A DNA stretch of 64,000 nucleotides from Myxococcales bacterium. Its GTDB lineage: Bacteria; Myxococcota_A; Bradymonadia; UBA7976; UBA1532. The position numbers were made by a program, and so were the translations under genes. Shown piece after piece: positions 41,431-48,742 of this stretch (the stretch's first letter is position 1; each line of letters starts with the position of its first letter). The notes under the pieces were generated by a model. It was given only the letters and a program-made list of their open reading frames with translations. It was not told the DNA's origin and ran no database searches. The stretch spans positions 434,001 through 498,000 of the forward strand of contig JACKDP010000004.1 of assembly GCA_020633435.1 (NCBI GenBank). Direction: 5' to 3'.

Positions 41431-42018
41431 TCAGCCGCCGCGCTGGGCGCCCTTGACGACGGCGAACTTGAACTTCTGAAACTCGGCCTGACCGGCCGTG
41501 TAGAGGACCTCGGTCACCAGGCGGTAGGGGGTCTCCTCGTGAGCGATCACGGTGAGCACGCCCTCGAACTTGGAGCCGATGCGCATGGCGATGTCCTGCT
41601 GGGTCTGGGCCGCCTCGGTCAGCGCGTCGAACAGGGGCTGGATCTGGAGGCTCGCCTCGTCCCCACCCTTGAACGCCTTGTCGACCGTGCCGTCCTTGAC
41701 CGCCACCACGACCTTGTCGTTGACGAGGATGCCCTTGGCCGTCACGGTCACCGCCGCGCTGGCCTTCGGGTTGATGTCCGTCGTCGACGCCGGCAGCTTC
41801 AGATCCTCGCTCGTGTCGATCCGCAGGGGGTCGACCGAGTAGTTCATGAGCAAGAACACGAGGATGATGGTCATGGCGTCCATCAGCGAGTTGATGGTCA
41901 CCGTGGCCTCGGAGTCGGGGAGGCGACGTGCCTTCCGCTCCGCGCGCTGCGCCTGGTGCTGGCGAGCCAGCCAGTCGTTGATGACCTCTTCGCGGGACTT
42001 CCGGGTATCGTCGCTCAT
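41431..42018 (-). CDS. TolR/ExbD-family motor protein (AglQ/AglS-like), Asp present
   Basis: A 195-residue protein with a long charged cytoplasmic N terminus (about 38 residues), one membrane helix (INSLMDAMTIILVFLLMNY) and a periplasmic TolR-like domain. Asp47 lies in the membrane helix where ExbD and TolR carry the proton-conducting Asp. With the TolQ-like protein it should form a stator that turns proton flow into movement of periplasmic partners. It is the last gene of the exbB-exbD-exbD operon (43360-41431), 12 bp after the other ExbD gene. One TolQ plus two TolR proteins is the composition of Myxococcus AglR-AglQ-AglS. Confidence 0.85.
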   Translation of the reverse strand: MSDDTRKSREEVINDWLARQHQAQRAERKARRLPDSEATVTINSLMDAMTIILVFLLMNYSVDPLRIDTSEDLKLPASTTDINPKASAAVTVTAKGILVNDKVVVAVKDGTVDKAFKGGDEASLQIQPLFDALTEAAQTQQDIAMRIGSKFEGVLTVIAHEETPYRLVTEVLYTAGQAEFQKFKFAVVKGAQRGG

Positions 42019-42030
42019 CTGAAAGCCCCC

Positions 42031-42639
42031 CTACTGCGCGACCGCGAAGACGACGTCGGGCCAGAGCAGCACGACCGTGTTGTTCTCGTACTTCTGCCCG
42101 GCGTTCTTGAACGCGTCCAGGTCGTTGTACGAGTCCTGCTCGAGCTGCACCCGGAGGGAGTCCATCACGGAGATGAGGTGCTTGAACGGGATGTTCGCCT
42201 CGGCCGTGAGGTTGACGATCGACTCCTCGGGGAACTTGGCCTTGATGGCCGTCATCTTGTTGTACAGCTCGACGTAGTCGTACGCGTCGCCCTTCTTGGG
42301 CAGGAACGGACCCGCGGCCGGGGCCGCGCTCGGGTCCGCACCCTCAGCCGGCACCTCGGGCGCGAGCCCGAGGACCTGGTTGAGGTCCGCGCCGGTGGCC
42401 GAGAGCCGGAAGCCATCCGCCCCGACGGCGACCGTCAGGTTGAGCGGCTTCTCGGCATCGTCCTCCGGGGCGGCCGCGCCCTGGCCGAACTTCGGCGCGT
42501 TCACGTTGACGACGCCGACCTTCACCAGAGCCGTACCGAGGAGCACCATGGGGATGAGGCACACGACGAGGTTCATGATCGGGACCAGGTTGAGGTCCTC
42601 GATCTTGTCGTCGATGCCTTTCTTCTTCCTGCGGGCCAT
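42031..42639 (-). CDS. TolR/ExbD-family motor protein with Asn at the proton-carrier site
   Basis: A 202-residue protein with a short basic N terminus (MARRKKKG) and a membrane helix LNLVPIMNLVVCLIPMVLL. The periplasmic domain is interrupted by an Ala/Pro-rich insert (about 78-95). The helix aligns with the ExbD/TolR signature (P-M-V-D), but the Asp is replaced by Asn23, so this subunit probably does not carry protons itself. The ATG at 42639 has GAGAGG upstream. It lies between the TolQ-like and the second TolR-like gene. It may play a structural part in a hetero-stator whose proton path uses Asp47 of the partner. Confidence 0.83.
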   Translation of the reverse strand: MARRKKKGIDDKIEDLNLVPIMNLVVCLIPMVLLGTALVKVGVVNVNAPKFGQGAAAPEDDAEKPLNLTVAVGADGFRLSATGADLNQVLGLAPEVPAEGADPSAAPAAGPFLPKKGDAYDYVELYNKMTAIKAKFPEESIVNLTAEANIPFKHLISVMDSLRVQLEQDSYNDLDAFKNAGQKYENNTVVLLWPDVVFAVAQ

Positions 42640-42706
42640 CTCCGACCTCTCCAAAGTCGCCCGCCCTCAAGTGGGCGGGCCGTGACGACTCAGACAGCGG
42701 GAAGGG

Positions 42707-43360
42707 TCAGCGGTTCTCGCCGGCGCTGCCGTGGAGCCGGGAGATGAGGAGGTTCTCCAGCTTGACGGAGTACTGGTCGATCTCGTCGATGATCTTCTTC
42801 GTCACGGAGGCGAGGAAGACCTGAGCCGCCAGGCACGGGATGGCGACGATGAGGCCGAACGCGGTGGTGTTCATCGCGATCGAAATACCGTTCGCCAGCA
42901 TGGCCTGCCGCTTGTCCGGCGGAATGGCCGGGTCCGAGAGAGCCTCGAACGCCTGGATCAGACCGAGGATGGTGCCGAGCAGCCCGAGCAGGGTGGCGAT
43001 GTTCGCGACCTGCTGGAGGACCGTCGTGCGCTTCGTCACCATGGGGACGACCTCGAGCGTGGCCTCCTCAACGGCGTTCTGGATCTCGTCGGGGCCCTTG
43101 TTGGCGCGGGTCAGACCGGCCTTGATCACCTTGGGCAGCGCCGCCGAGGGGGCCGCGTTGCAGAGCTTGATCGCACGGTCGATGTTGTTGGCCATCACCA
43201 GCTTCTGGATCTGGGCCATGAACGCCGACGCGTTGATGTTGTACTTGAAGTACAGAAAGATGAATCGCTCGATGATCACCCCGAGGCCGATGATGCTCAT
43301 GGCAAGGATGGGGTGCATCCATGCACCACCATCGGAGTAGAACTTCGCAACCTCGTCCAT
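42707..43360 (-). CDS. TolQ/ExbB/MotA-family motor protein (AglR-like)
   Basis: A 217-residue protein with three membrane helices at about 16-38, 112-138 and 150-182. The cytoplasmic loop lies between the first two. The second and third helices carry ANIATLLGLLGTILGLIQAF and AMNTTAFGLIVAIP, the family's conserved Gly/Thr pattern that lines the proton path with the ExbD Asp. It acts as the pentameric stator core in the inner membrane. A strong AGGAGG lies before the ATG, after a leader of about 180 nt. It heads the operon with two ExbD-type partners and is closest in context to AglR. Confidence 0.88.
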   Translation of the reverse strand: MDEVAKFYSDGGAWMHPILAMSIIGLGVIIERFIFLYFKYNINASAFMAQIQKLVMANNIDRAIKLCNAAPSAALPKVIKAGLTRANKGPDEIQNAVEEATLEVVPMVTKRTTVLQQVANIATLLGLLGTILGLIQAFEALSDPAIPPDKRQAMLANGISIAMNTTAFGLIVAIPCLAAQVFLASVTKKIIDEIDQYSVKLENLLISRLHGSAGENR

Positions 43361-43477
43361 CCGACGTTTCCTCCTGAGGGTGATGATTGACGATCCCGAT
43401 CGTCGTCAGCCGCCCCGCAAATGGCTCTACCCGTTGCGCTGGGAACCTTCCAGGCGCCCGGGGTCAATGTTGTGGCC

Positions 43478-43501
43478 TTGTTGGCTGAGAACGTACAACA
43501 A
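43478..43501. promoter_or_regulatory. Inverted repeat in the exbB leader
   Basis: TTGTTG (43478-43483) and CAACAA (43496-43501) are perfect arms around 12 bp. The element lies between the promoter and the exbB start, so it could be an operator or RNA hairpin. Confidence 0.35.
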
Positions 43502-43549
43502 TCCTGAGAACTCCGGAGGGTCAGCCGGACCCCCCGTTTTGGCCCGCTT

Positions 43550-43579
43550 GCTATATCACCGTCCTGAAACAGGGGTCCA
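43550..43579 (-). promoter_or_regulatory. Extended -10 promoter of the exbB-exbD-exbD operon
   Basis: On the minus strand TGGACC (43579-43574), 18 bp and TATAGC (43555-43550), the latter preceded by TGA. This gives a leader of about 183 nt before the exbB ATG. Confidence 0.45.
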
Positions 43580-43644
43580 CTCTTTTTCGGAACGGGGAAG
43601 GATTTTGCACTGCTGGCCTCGTCCAAACCGCCTGGCGATTCCGC

Positions 43645-43893
43645 TCAGAACGGATCCTTTTCGACACTTTTCAGGATGAGCGGGATGAAGCTCTTGCGGG
43701 GCTCCAGCCCCTTGAAGTTCAGCTCGCTGCGCTGAAGGATGTAGAACGCCTCGGGCTTCTGCACAACCCCCTCGACCTTCAGCGCCTCGATCTGCACGAC
43801 GCCCTGCTTCTTGCGGGCGGTGCGGTCAGGCGCAGGCTGGGCGACGGCGCCGCCCGCGGTGAGCAGGGCGGCGATGATCAGGGCGCGCTTCAT
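43645..43893 (-). CDS. Small periplasmic protein (GltF/NfsF position)
   Basis: An 82-residue protein with a signal peptide (MKRALIIAALLTAGGAVA) and a mature part of about 63 residues, with no Cys and no known motif. The mature part includes VQIEALKVEGVVQKPEAFYIL and ends SFIPLILKSVEKDPF. It overlaps the TPR lipoprotein gene before it by 4 bp (ATGA), so production is coupled. In the Myxococcus glt and nfs clusters a small periplasmic protein holds this place between the GltE/NfsE lipoprotein and the GltG/NfsG protein. Assignment rests on position, not on sequence that I can align. Confidence 0.7.
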   Translation of the reverse strand: MKRALIIAALLTAGGAVAQPAPDRTARKKQGVVQIEALKVEGVVQKPEAFYILQRSELNFKGLEPRKSFIPLILKSVEKDPF

Positions 43894-45206
43894 TGCTCTT
43901 CCTCCTCCTCCTCGGCCGGGGCGGCCGGGGCCTCGCCGTCGGAGGCCGGGGCCGCGTCGGGCGCCTTGGGGGTCCGGCGCGCCTGCGCGGCGCGCTTCTC
44001 TTCGACCTCGATGCGCTTCTTCGCCTCCGCGATGTACTGCTCGACGGGGTCATCCGCCCGGGCCTGGCCACGCAGCTGCTTGTAGCGCTCGAAGTAGGTG
44101 ACCGCCTTCTCGAGGCGGCGCTTGGGCTCGATCTCGGGGATGTCGCCGTCGAGGTACAGGATGCCCAGGTTGAAGTAGGCCTCCGGCGAGTCGGGCTGCA
44201 TCTTGAGCGCCCGCAGGAAGGCCTTCACGGCGTCGGTGTAGCGCTGCTGGCCACGCAGGGCGTTGCCCAGGTTGATCTGGGCCGCCAGCATCTCGGGCGC
44301 GCGCTCCAGCGCCTTCTGGAAGTGGTCCCCTGCCCCCTCGTAGTCGCCCGCCGCGTGGTAGATGAGGCCGAGGTTGTTATGGGCCTCGGCGCTGCCGCCG
44401 CCGGGCAGGCCGACGGCCTCCTCCAGCGCCAGCCGGGCCTTGATGCTCTCGCCCAGGGCCTCATGGGCCAGCGCCGCCCGCGTCATGATCTCGGGGTTGC
44501 GGGGGTCGAGGGCCTTCGCGTTCTCCAGGATGGCCACCGACAGCTCGTACTTGCCCTGCTGGTGGTAGGCCGCCGCCAGGTTGATCATCGCGGCGACGTT
44601 CTTCTCGTCCTCCCGCAGGATGACCTTCGTGTCCTGGATGACGGCGTCCGTCTGGCCGGGCGTGAAGAGGCGGACCCGGTTCGCGGCGTTGCGCAGCGCG
44701 AGGCTGGCGGGCTTGCGCGCGAGGGCCTGGCGCGTGTAGGCGGCGGCGTCGCTGGCCTTGCCCGTGCGCAGCAGCAGGTTGGCGATGGCGGTGACCGCGG
44801 GCTCGAACTCGGGGTTCACGTCGAGGGCCTGCTCATAGCGGCGGCGCGCCTCGGCGTCATCCCCCTGGCGCTCGGCGATAACCCCCTGGTTGTAGGGGGC
44901 CTCGGCCAGGGCCTCGTCCGCCGACAGGGCCTCGCCGTACAGCTCGATGGCCCGGGGCAGCTCGCCCCGGCTGGCGGCCTGGCGGGCCTCCAGCAGCTTC
45001 GCGCGGCCCTCGATTTGGGCGGGCGTGAGGGGCGGCGGCTCCTCGGCGGCCGGCGCCTCGCCGTCGCCCTCGCTGGCCGGGGCCTCGGCCTCGGGCGCAG
45101 GCGCCGCGCTGATCGGGGCCTCCACCGGCGGCGCGTCGGGGCGGGGGGCCGTCGGGCCACAGCCCACGGCGAGCAGAGCGGCGAGCGCGGCGCGTCCAGC
45201 CTTCAT
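43890..45206 (-). CDS. TPR lipoprotein, GltE/AglT-like
   Basis: A 438-residue protein with lipobox LLAVGC, a Pro/Ala/Glu-rich spacer (20-60) and about nine TPR units (65-385). Examples are AYNQGVIAERQGDDAEARRRYEQAL-type helices and the more regular AHNNLGLIYHAAGDYEGAGD. The tail is Ala/Pro/Glu-rich and ends in a run of Glu. It would hang from the outer membrane on the periplasmic side and bind partner proteins. The gene overlaps both neighbours by 4 bp. Architecture and position match AglT/GltE, an outer-membrane lipoprotein needed for adventurous gliding. A plain TPR lipoprotein of other use cannot be excluded. Confidence 0.8.
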   Translation of the reverse strand: MKAGRAALAALLAVGCGPTAPRPDAPPVEAPISAAPAPEAEAPASEGDGEAPAAEEPPPLTPAQIEGRAKLLEARQAASRGELPRAIELYGEALSADEALAEAPYNQGVIAERQGDDAEARRRYEQALDVNPEFEPAVTAIANLLLRTGKASDAAAYTRQALARKPASLALRNAANRVRLFTPGQTDAVIQDTKVILREDEKNVAAMINLAAAYHQQGKYELSVAILENAKALDPRNPEIMTRAALAHEALGESIKARLALEEAVGLPGGGSAEAHNNLGLIYHAAGDYEGAGDHFQKALERAPEMLAAQINLGNALRGQQRYTDAVKAFLRALKMQPDSPEAYFNLGILYLDGDIPEIEPKRRLEKAVTYFERYKQLRGQARADDPVEQYIAEAKKRIEVEEKRAAQARRTPKAPDAAPASDGEAPAAPAEEEEEEQ

Positions 45207-48200
45207 TCCCCGCCCTCCTCTTCCTCGATCTCCTCGTCGGCCTCGTCGGCGGCGGTCTCGTCGTCGGCCGGGGCCTCGGGCTCGTCGGCCCCGCCCTCGT
45301 CCTCGGTGCCGGCCGGCAGCAGCAGGCGCGGGGGCGTCAGGAGCTGCTCCACCCGCATGCGCCGCTCCTCCTTGAAGAGCGGGTACTCGCTGGGCTTGTA
45401 CTTGTTGAGCGAGGCGACGATGCGCTTGGTCCACTCGTTGGTGATGCGGAACTCGCGCGCCTTCTGGAACGCCGTCTCGTAGCGGCGGACAGCCTCGTCC
45501 TCGAGGGGCACCGCGACGTCCTCGAGCTGGGTGCGGTACAGGTCCTCGTCGTCGGCCGACAGGCCCTCGGGCACCGGCGCCTCGTACAGCCGCTCGGCGA
45601 AGAGCTGGTAGATGTGGCCCAGGCGGAAGAAGGCCGCGAGCGTCCAGTCGAGGGACTTGTACTGCAGCACGTCGCCGTAGCGGCGGCTGAGGTCCTTCAC
45701 CTGGGTCTGCATCTGCTGGATGACCTTGCCCTGCTGGCGCAGCGAGCCCTTGAGGCGCTGGGCGGCGTAGGCCTCGAAGACCTGCTCGACGATGCGGAAC
45801 TGGGCCTCGGCCGGGTAGCGCGACTCGTAGGTGCCCGGCGCCATGCCGCGGCGGTTGAACTCGTCGATGACCTGCGTCCACGCCTTGCGGGCCGCCGCCG
45901 GGCTGCCCTGCTTCGCCGTCACCTCGGCCGTCTTGGCCAGCCCCTCGATGACCTGGGCGTTGTAGCGTGGGTCGCTGCCGAAGCGGCGGTTGAAGTCCTG
46001 GTAGATGCGGAGCTGGCTGCGCGTGTCGCCGAGCTTCTCGTAGACGCGGGCCGCCCGGAAGAACGTCGGCGGGGTGTCCTCCTGCCCCGGGAAGAGGTCG
46101 GCGTAGCGCTCGTACGCCTTGGCCGCCTCCCGGTACTGCTGCGTCTGCTCCAGCAGCACGGCCGCCGAGAAGAGCGAGGAGGACCGGTTGTCCGAGGTGG
46201 GGTAGCGATCCACCAGCCGCAGGTGGCTCTGGATGGCCTTGTCGTAGTTGTAGAAGCGCTCCGAGTTGATGCCCACGCGGTAGAGGGCGTTCTCGGCGAA
46301 CGGGCTGTCGGGCTTCTCGGTGTAGAGGCGCTCGTAGGCCTTCGTGGCCGACTCGAAGCGCCGCGTCGACTCGTACGCCACCGCCAGGTTGTTGATGGCG
46401 GCGTCGACCGTCTTCTTGTCGGGGTGCTTCTTGATCAGCTCTTCGTACTTGGCCGCCGCCTCATCGAACTTCTTGGCGCGGAAGAGCAGCGAGGCCTGCA
46501 TGAACTCGGCGCTCACGCCGATCTCGCCGAGGGAGGAGGCCACGTCGCCCTTCAGGTTGGCGCTCTGGACGAACTGGGCCCACTCGGCCATCTTCGCCAG
46601 GTCGTTCTCCAGGCGGAACGTCTCCATCACCTTGCCCGCCGCGAAGCCCGCCACCTTGGTGTTTGGGTGCTGCGCGATGAGCTTCTGGAACCACTTCCGG
46701 GCCTCGTCGAAGTTGCGGTAGTCGAACCATACCTCGCCGACCTTGTAGAGGATGCGGGCCTGGCGCTCGGGGTCCTCGGCGTTCTTGAGCTGCTTCTCGA
46801 CGTACTTCGTGCGGGCCTCGACCAGCTTCTCCACCGGCTCCGGCAGATCCTCCGGCTCGATCTCGACCCGCTCGGTGCCCTCGATCTCGCCGTCGCCCTT
46901 GGGGGGCTCGGGCACGGCGGCGTCCTCGACGAGGGAGGGCCGCGCGGTCAGCTTGTTCTCGGCGATGAGCTGCCGGATCTGGTTCTCGCGGGCGAGGATG
47001 GAGGAGAAGGCCGCCACCTCGGTGTACTTGCCCGAGCGCTTGTCGTCGCGGACCTTGCCGTACTGATCGGCCGCCGCCGGGAAGTTGAACGAGTAGTACA
47101 GGCACTCCGCGAGGAAGAACCCGAGATCATAGGAGTTTTCGGACTTCGGGTACTGATCGAGGTAGTCGCGGTAGGCCTCGGCGGCCAGCGCGTACTCCTC
47201 GACGGCCTTGCGCTCGGCCCCGCCATCCCCCGCCGCGGCCTTCGCCTTGAGCTGCTGCGCGCGCGAGTGGTGGTACTGCGCGGCCTGGATGAGCGACTCC
47301 TCCAGGAGCTCGCGCGCCGCGTCGAGCGCCTTGGGGTTGTCCTGGTTGGCGGCGTACCACTCCGAGTCGGGCCCGTAGGCGCGGCCCAGGCGATCGCGCT
47401 CCTTGAAGGCGTCGTCGAGCTGCTGCTGGCGCTCCAGCGACAAGATGAGCTTGGCGTGCAGCTCCGGGTTCTCGGGGTCGAGAGGGAACTGCTCCAGGAG
47501 CTGCCGCATGGTGGCGACGGCTTCGGGGTAGCGGGCCTCGACGTGGAAGCGATCGGCCAGGGCCCGCAGGATCTCCACGTCGTAGGGCTTGTCGCCCTTC
47601 ACGTACCGCCGTACGCGCAGGATGCCGCCGTCGACGTCGGGCACGCCGTCCGCGTCCCAGTCCTCATCGGAGATGGAGATGGCCAGGTACTCGATGGCCT
47701 CGCTGCGCAGCTCCGAGCCGGCCTCGCCCGTCTTCTCGGCGCGCGCGTCGCTGAACTCGACGAGCTGCCGGAACCGCGCGATGGCGTCCTCGTAGTGGTC
47801 GGCCAGGTAGTGCGTCCAGCCGAGCTTGTAGAGGGCCTTGTCGAAGTAGGCGCTGTCGGGGAAGTCGAGCACCCGGGCGTAGGCGTTGATGGCCTCGTCC
47901 AGGCTGTTGCGATCGAAGTGGTACTCGCCGATGCGGGTCCACGTCTCGGGCACGAACCGGCTCTTCGGGAAGTCGCGCACCAGGATCTGGAATTGCGCCA
48001 GGGCCTCCTCGGGCTTGCCCATCTCGAGCAGGCAGTAGCCGCGCAGGTAGTAGGCGCCATCGATGTTGCGGTACTTCGGCCACCGGTTGATGAGCTCGGT
48101 GAAGAGCTCGATGGTGCGGCTGTAGTCCTGCTTCGGCTCCTCCGGCTCGACCTCGGACTTGCCGGCGTCGAAGGCGGCGATCTCGGCGTCGTAGGTGTCC

Positions 48201-48742
48201 AGGGCCGTCACGTACGCGTCGTTGGAGCGCTCGAAGTGCAGCTCCGCCAGCCGGAACATGGCGTCAGGCGTGTAGCGCGGGTTGTCCGGGTAGCGGGCGA
48301 CGAACTCCTCGAAGCGCGCGATGGCGTCGAGCCGCCGGCGGCGCTCCTCCACCTGCAGGTCGTCCACGACGCGGGTGTAGCGGCGCTTCACCTCGCGCTT
48401 GCGGCGCTCGTACTGGTGCTGCAGGACGCGGTCGGTGTCGGCGCGGAACTCGGCGGCCTGCTCGGCGAAGGCGTCGATCTCGGCGGCGATCTCGCGGACG
48501 GCCAGGCCTAGCTCGTCGGGGGCGTCGCTGGTCGGGGCCGCGGCGCTCTCGGGGGCGGCGGCGTCAGCGGCGCTCTCGGGGGCCGCGGCGCTCTCCGGGG
48601 CGGCGCCCTCGGGTGCGGCGCTTTCCGGGGCGGCGCTCGCGGGGGCCGCATCGCTCGGAGGCGCGGCCGCCTCCGGCGGAGCGGCCTGGGCCAACGAGGC
48701 GACGAGCAGGAGGCCAGCGGCCAGCCGGCGGGCGTCACTCAC
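45203..48742 (-). CDS. Large periplasmic TPR protein, GltD/AgmU-like
   Basis: An 1179-residue protein with a signal peptide (LAAGLLLVASLAQA) and an Ala-Pro-Glu-Ser low-complexity spacer (about 22-75). TPR-like and Sel1-type helical repeats fill the rest to about 1130 (for example DAMFRLAELHFERSNDAYVTAL and YFDKALYKLGWTHYLADHYEDAI). The acidic C terminus ends EEIEEEEGGE. Myxococcus AgmU/GltD has the same size and make-up and moves along with the gliding complexes in the periplasm. The GTG start overlaps the preceding gene by 8 bp. The DEDWDADGVPD stretch near 360 looks like a single calcium-type loop inside the repeats. Confidence 0.82.
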   Translation of the reverse strand: MSDARRLAAGLLLVASLAQAAPPEAAAPPSDAAPASAAPESAAPEGAAPESAAAPESAADAAAPESAAAPTSDAPDELGLAVREIAAEIDAFAEQAAEFRADTDRVLQHQYERRKREVKRRYTRVVDDLQVEERRRRLDAIARFEEFVARYPDNPRYTPDAMFRLAELHFERSNDAYVTALDTYDAEIAAFDAGKSEVEPEEPKQDYSRTIELFTELINRWPKYRNIDGAYYLRGYCLLEMGKPEEALAQFQILVRDFPKSRFVPETWTRIGEYHFDRNSLDEAINAYARVLDFPDSAYFDKALYKLGWTHYLADHYEDAIARFRQLVEFSDARAEKTGEAGSELRSEAIEYLAISISDEDWDADGVPDVDGGILRVRRYVKGDKPYDVEILRALADRFHVEARYPEAVATMRQLLEQFPLDPENPELHAKLILSLERQQQLDDAFKERDRLGRAYGPDSEWYAANQDNPKALDAARELLEESLIQAAQYHHSRAQQLKAKAAAGDGGAERKAVEEYALAAEAYRDYLDQYPKSENSYDLGFFLAECLYYSFNFPAAADQYGKVRDDKRSGKYTEVAAFSSILARENQIRQLIAENKLTARPSLVEDAAVPEPPKGDGEIEGTERVEIEPEDLPEPVEKLVEARTKYVEKQLKNAEDPERQARILYKVGEVWFDYRNFDEARKWFQKLIAQHPNTKVAGFAAGKVMETFRLENDLAKMAEWAQFVQSANLKGDVASSLGEIGVSAEFMQASLLFRAKKFDEAAAKYEELIKKHPDKKTVDAAINNLAVAYESTRRFESATKAYERLYTEKPDSPFAENALYRVGINSERFYNYDKAIQSHLRLVDRYPTSDNRSSSLFSAAVLLEQTQQYREAAKAYERYADLFPGQEDTPPTFFRAARVYEKLGDTRSQLRIYQDFNRRFGSDPRYNAQVIEGLAKTAEVTAKQGSPAAARKAWTQVIDEFNRRGMAPGTYESRYPAEAQFRIVEQVFEAYAAQRLKGSLRQQGKVIQQMQTQVKDLSRRYGDVLQYKSLDWTLAAFFRLGHIYQLFAERLYEAPVPEGLSADDEDLYRTQLEDVAVPLEDEAVRRYETAFQKAREFRITNEWTKRIVASLNKYKPSEYPLFKEERRMRVEQLLTPPRLLLPAGTEDEGGADEPEAPADDETAADEADEEIEEEEGGE

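Larger units (their letters stand above)
43361..43644. other. 284-bp gap between Glt-like and motor operons
   Basis: No gene is seen. It holds a promoter (43579-43550, minus strand) and an inverted repeat (43478-43501) in the leader of the exbB gene. No clear terminator for the upstream operon is visible, so read-through into the motor genes is possible. Confidence 0.5.

Noticed and set aside
41431..43360. ExbB/ExbD set as a TonB iron-uptake energiser
   Set aside because: No TonB-dependent receptor or iron gene is near, there are two ExbD-type genes, and the neighbours are Glt-type TPR proteins and an AgmX/PglI-type protein.
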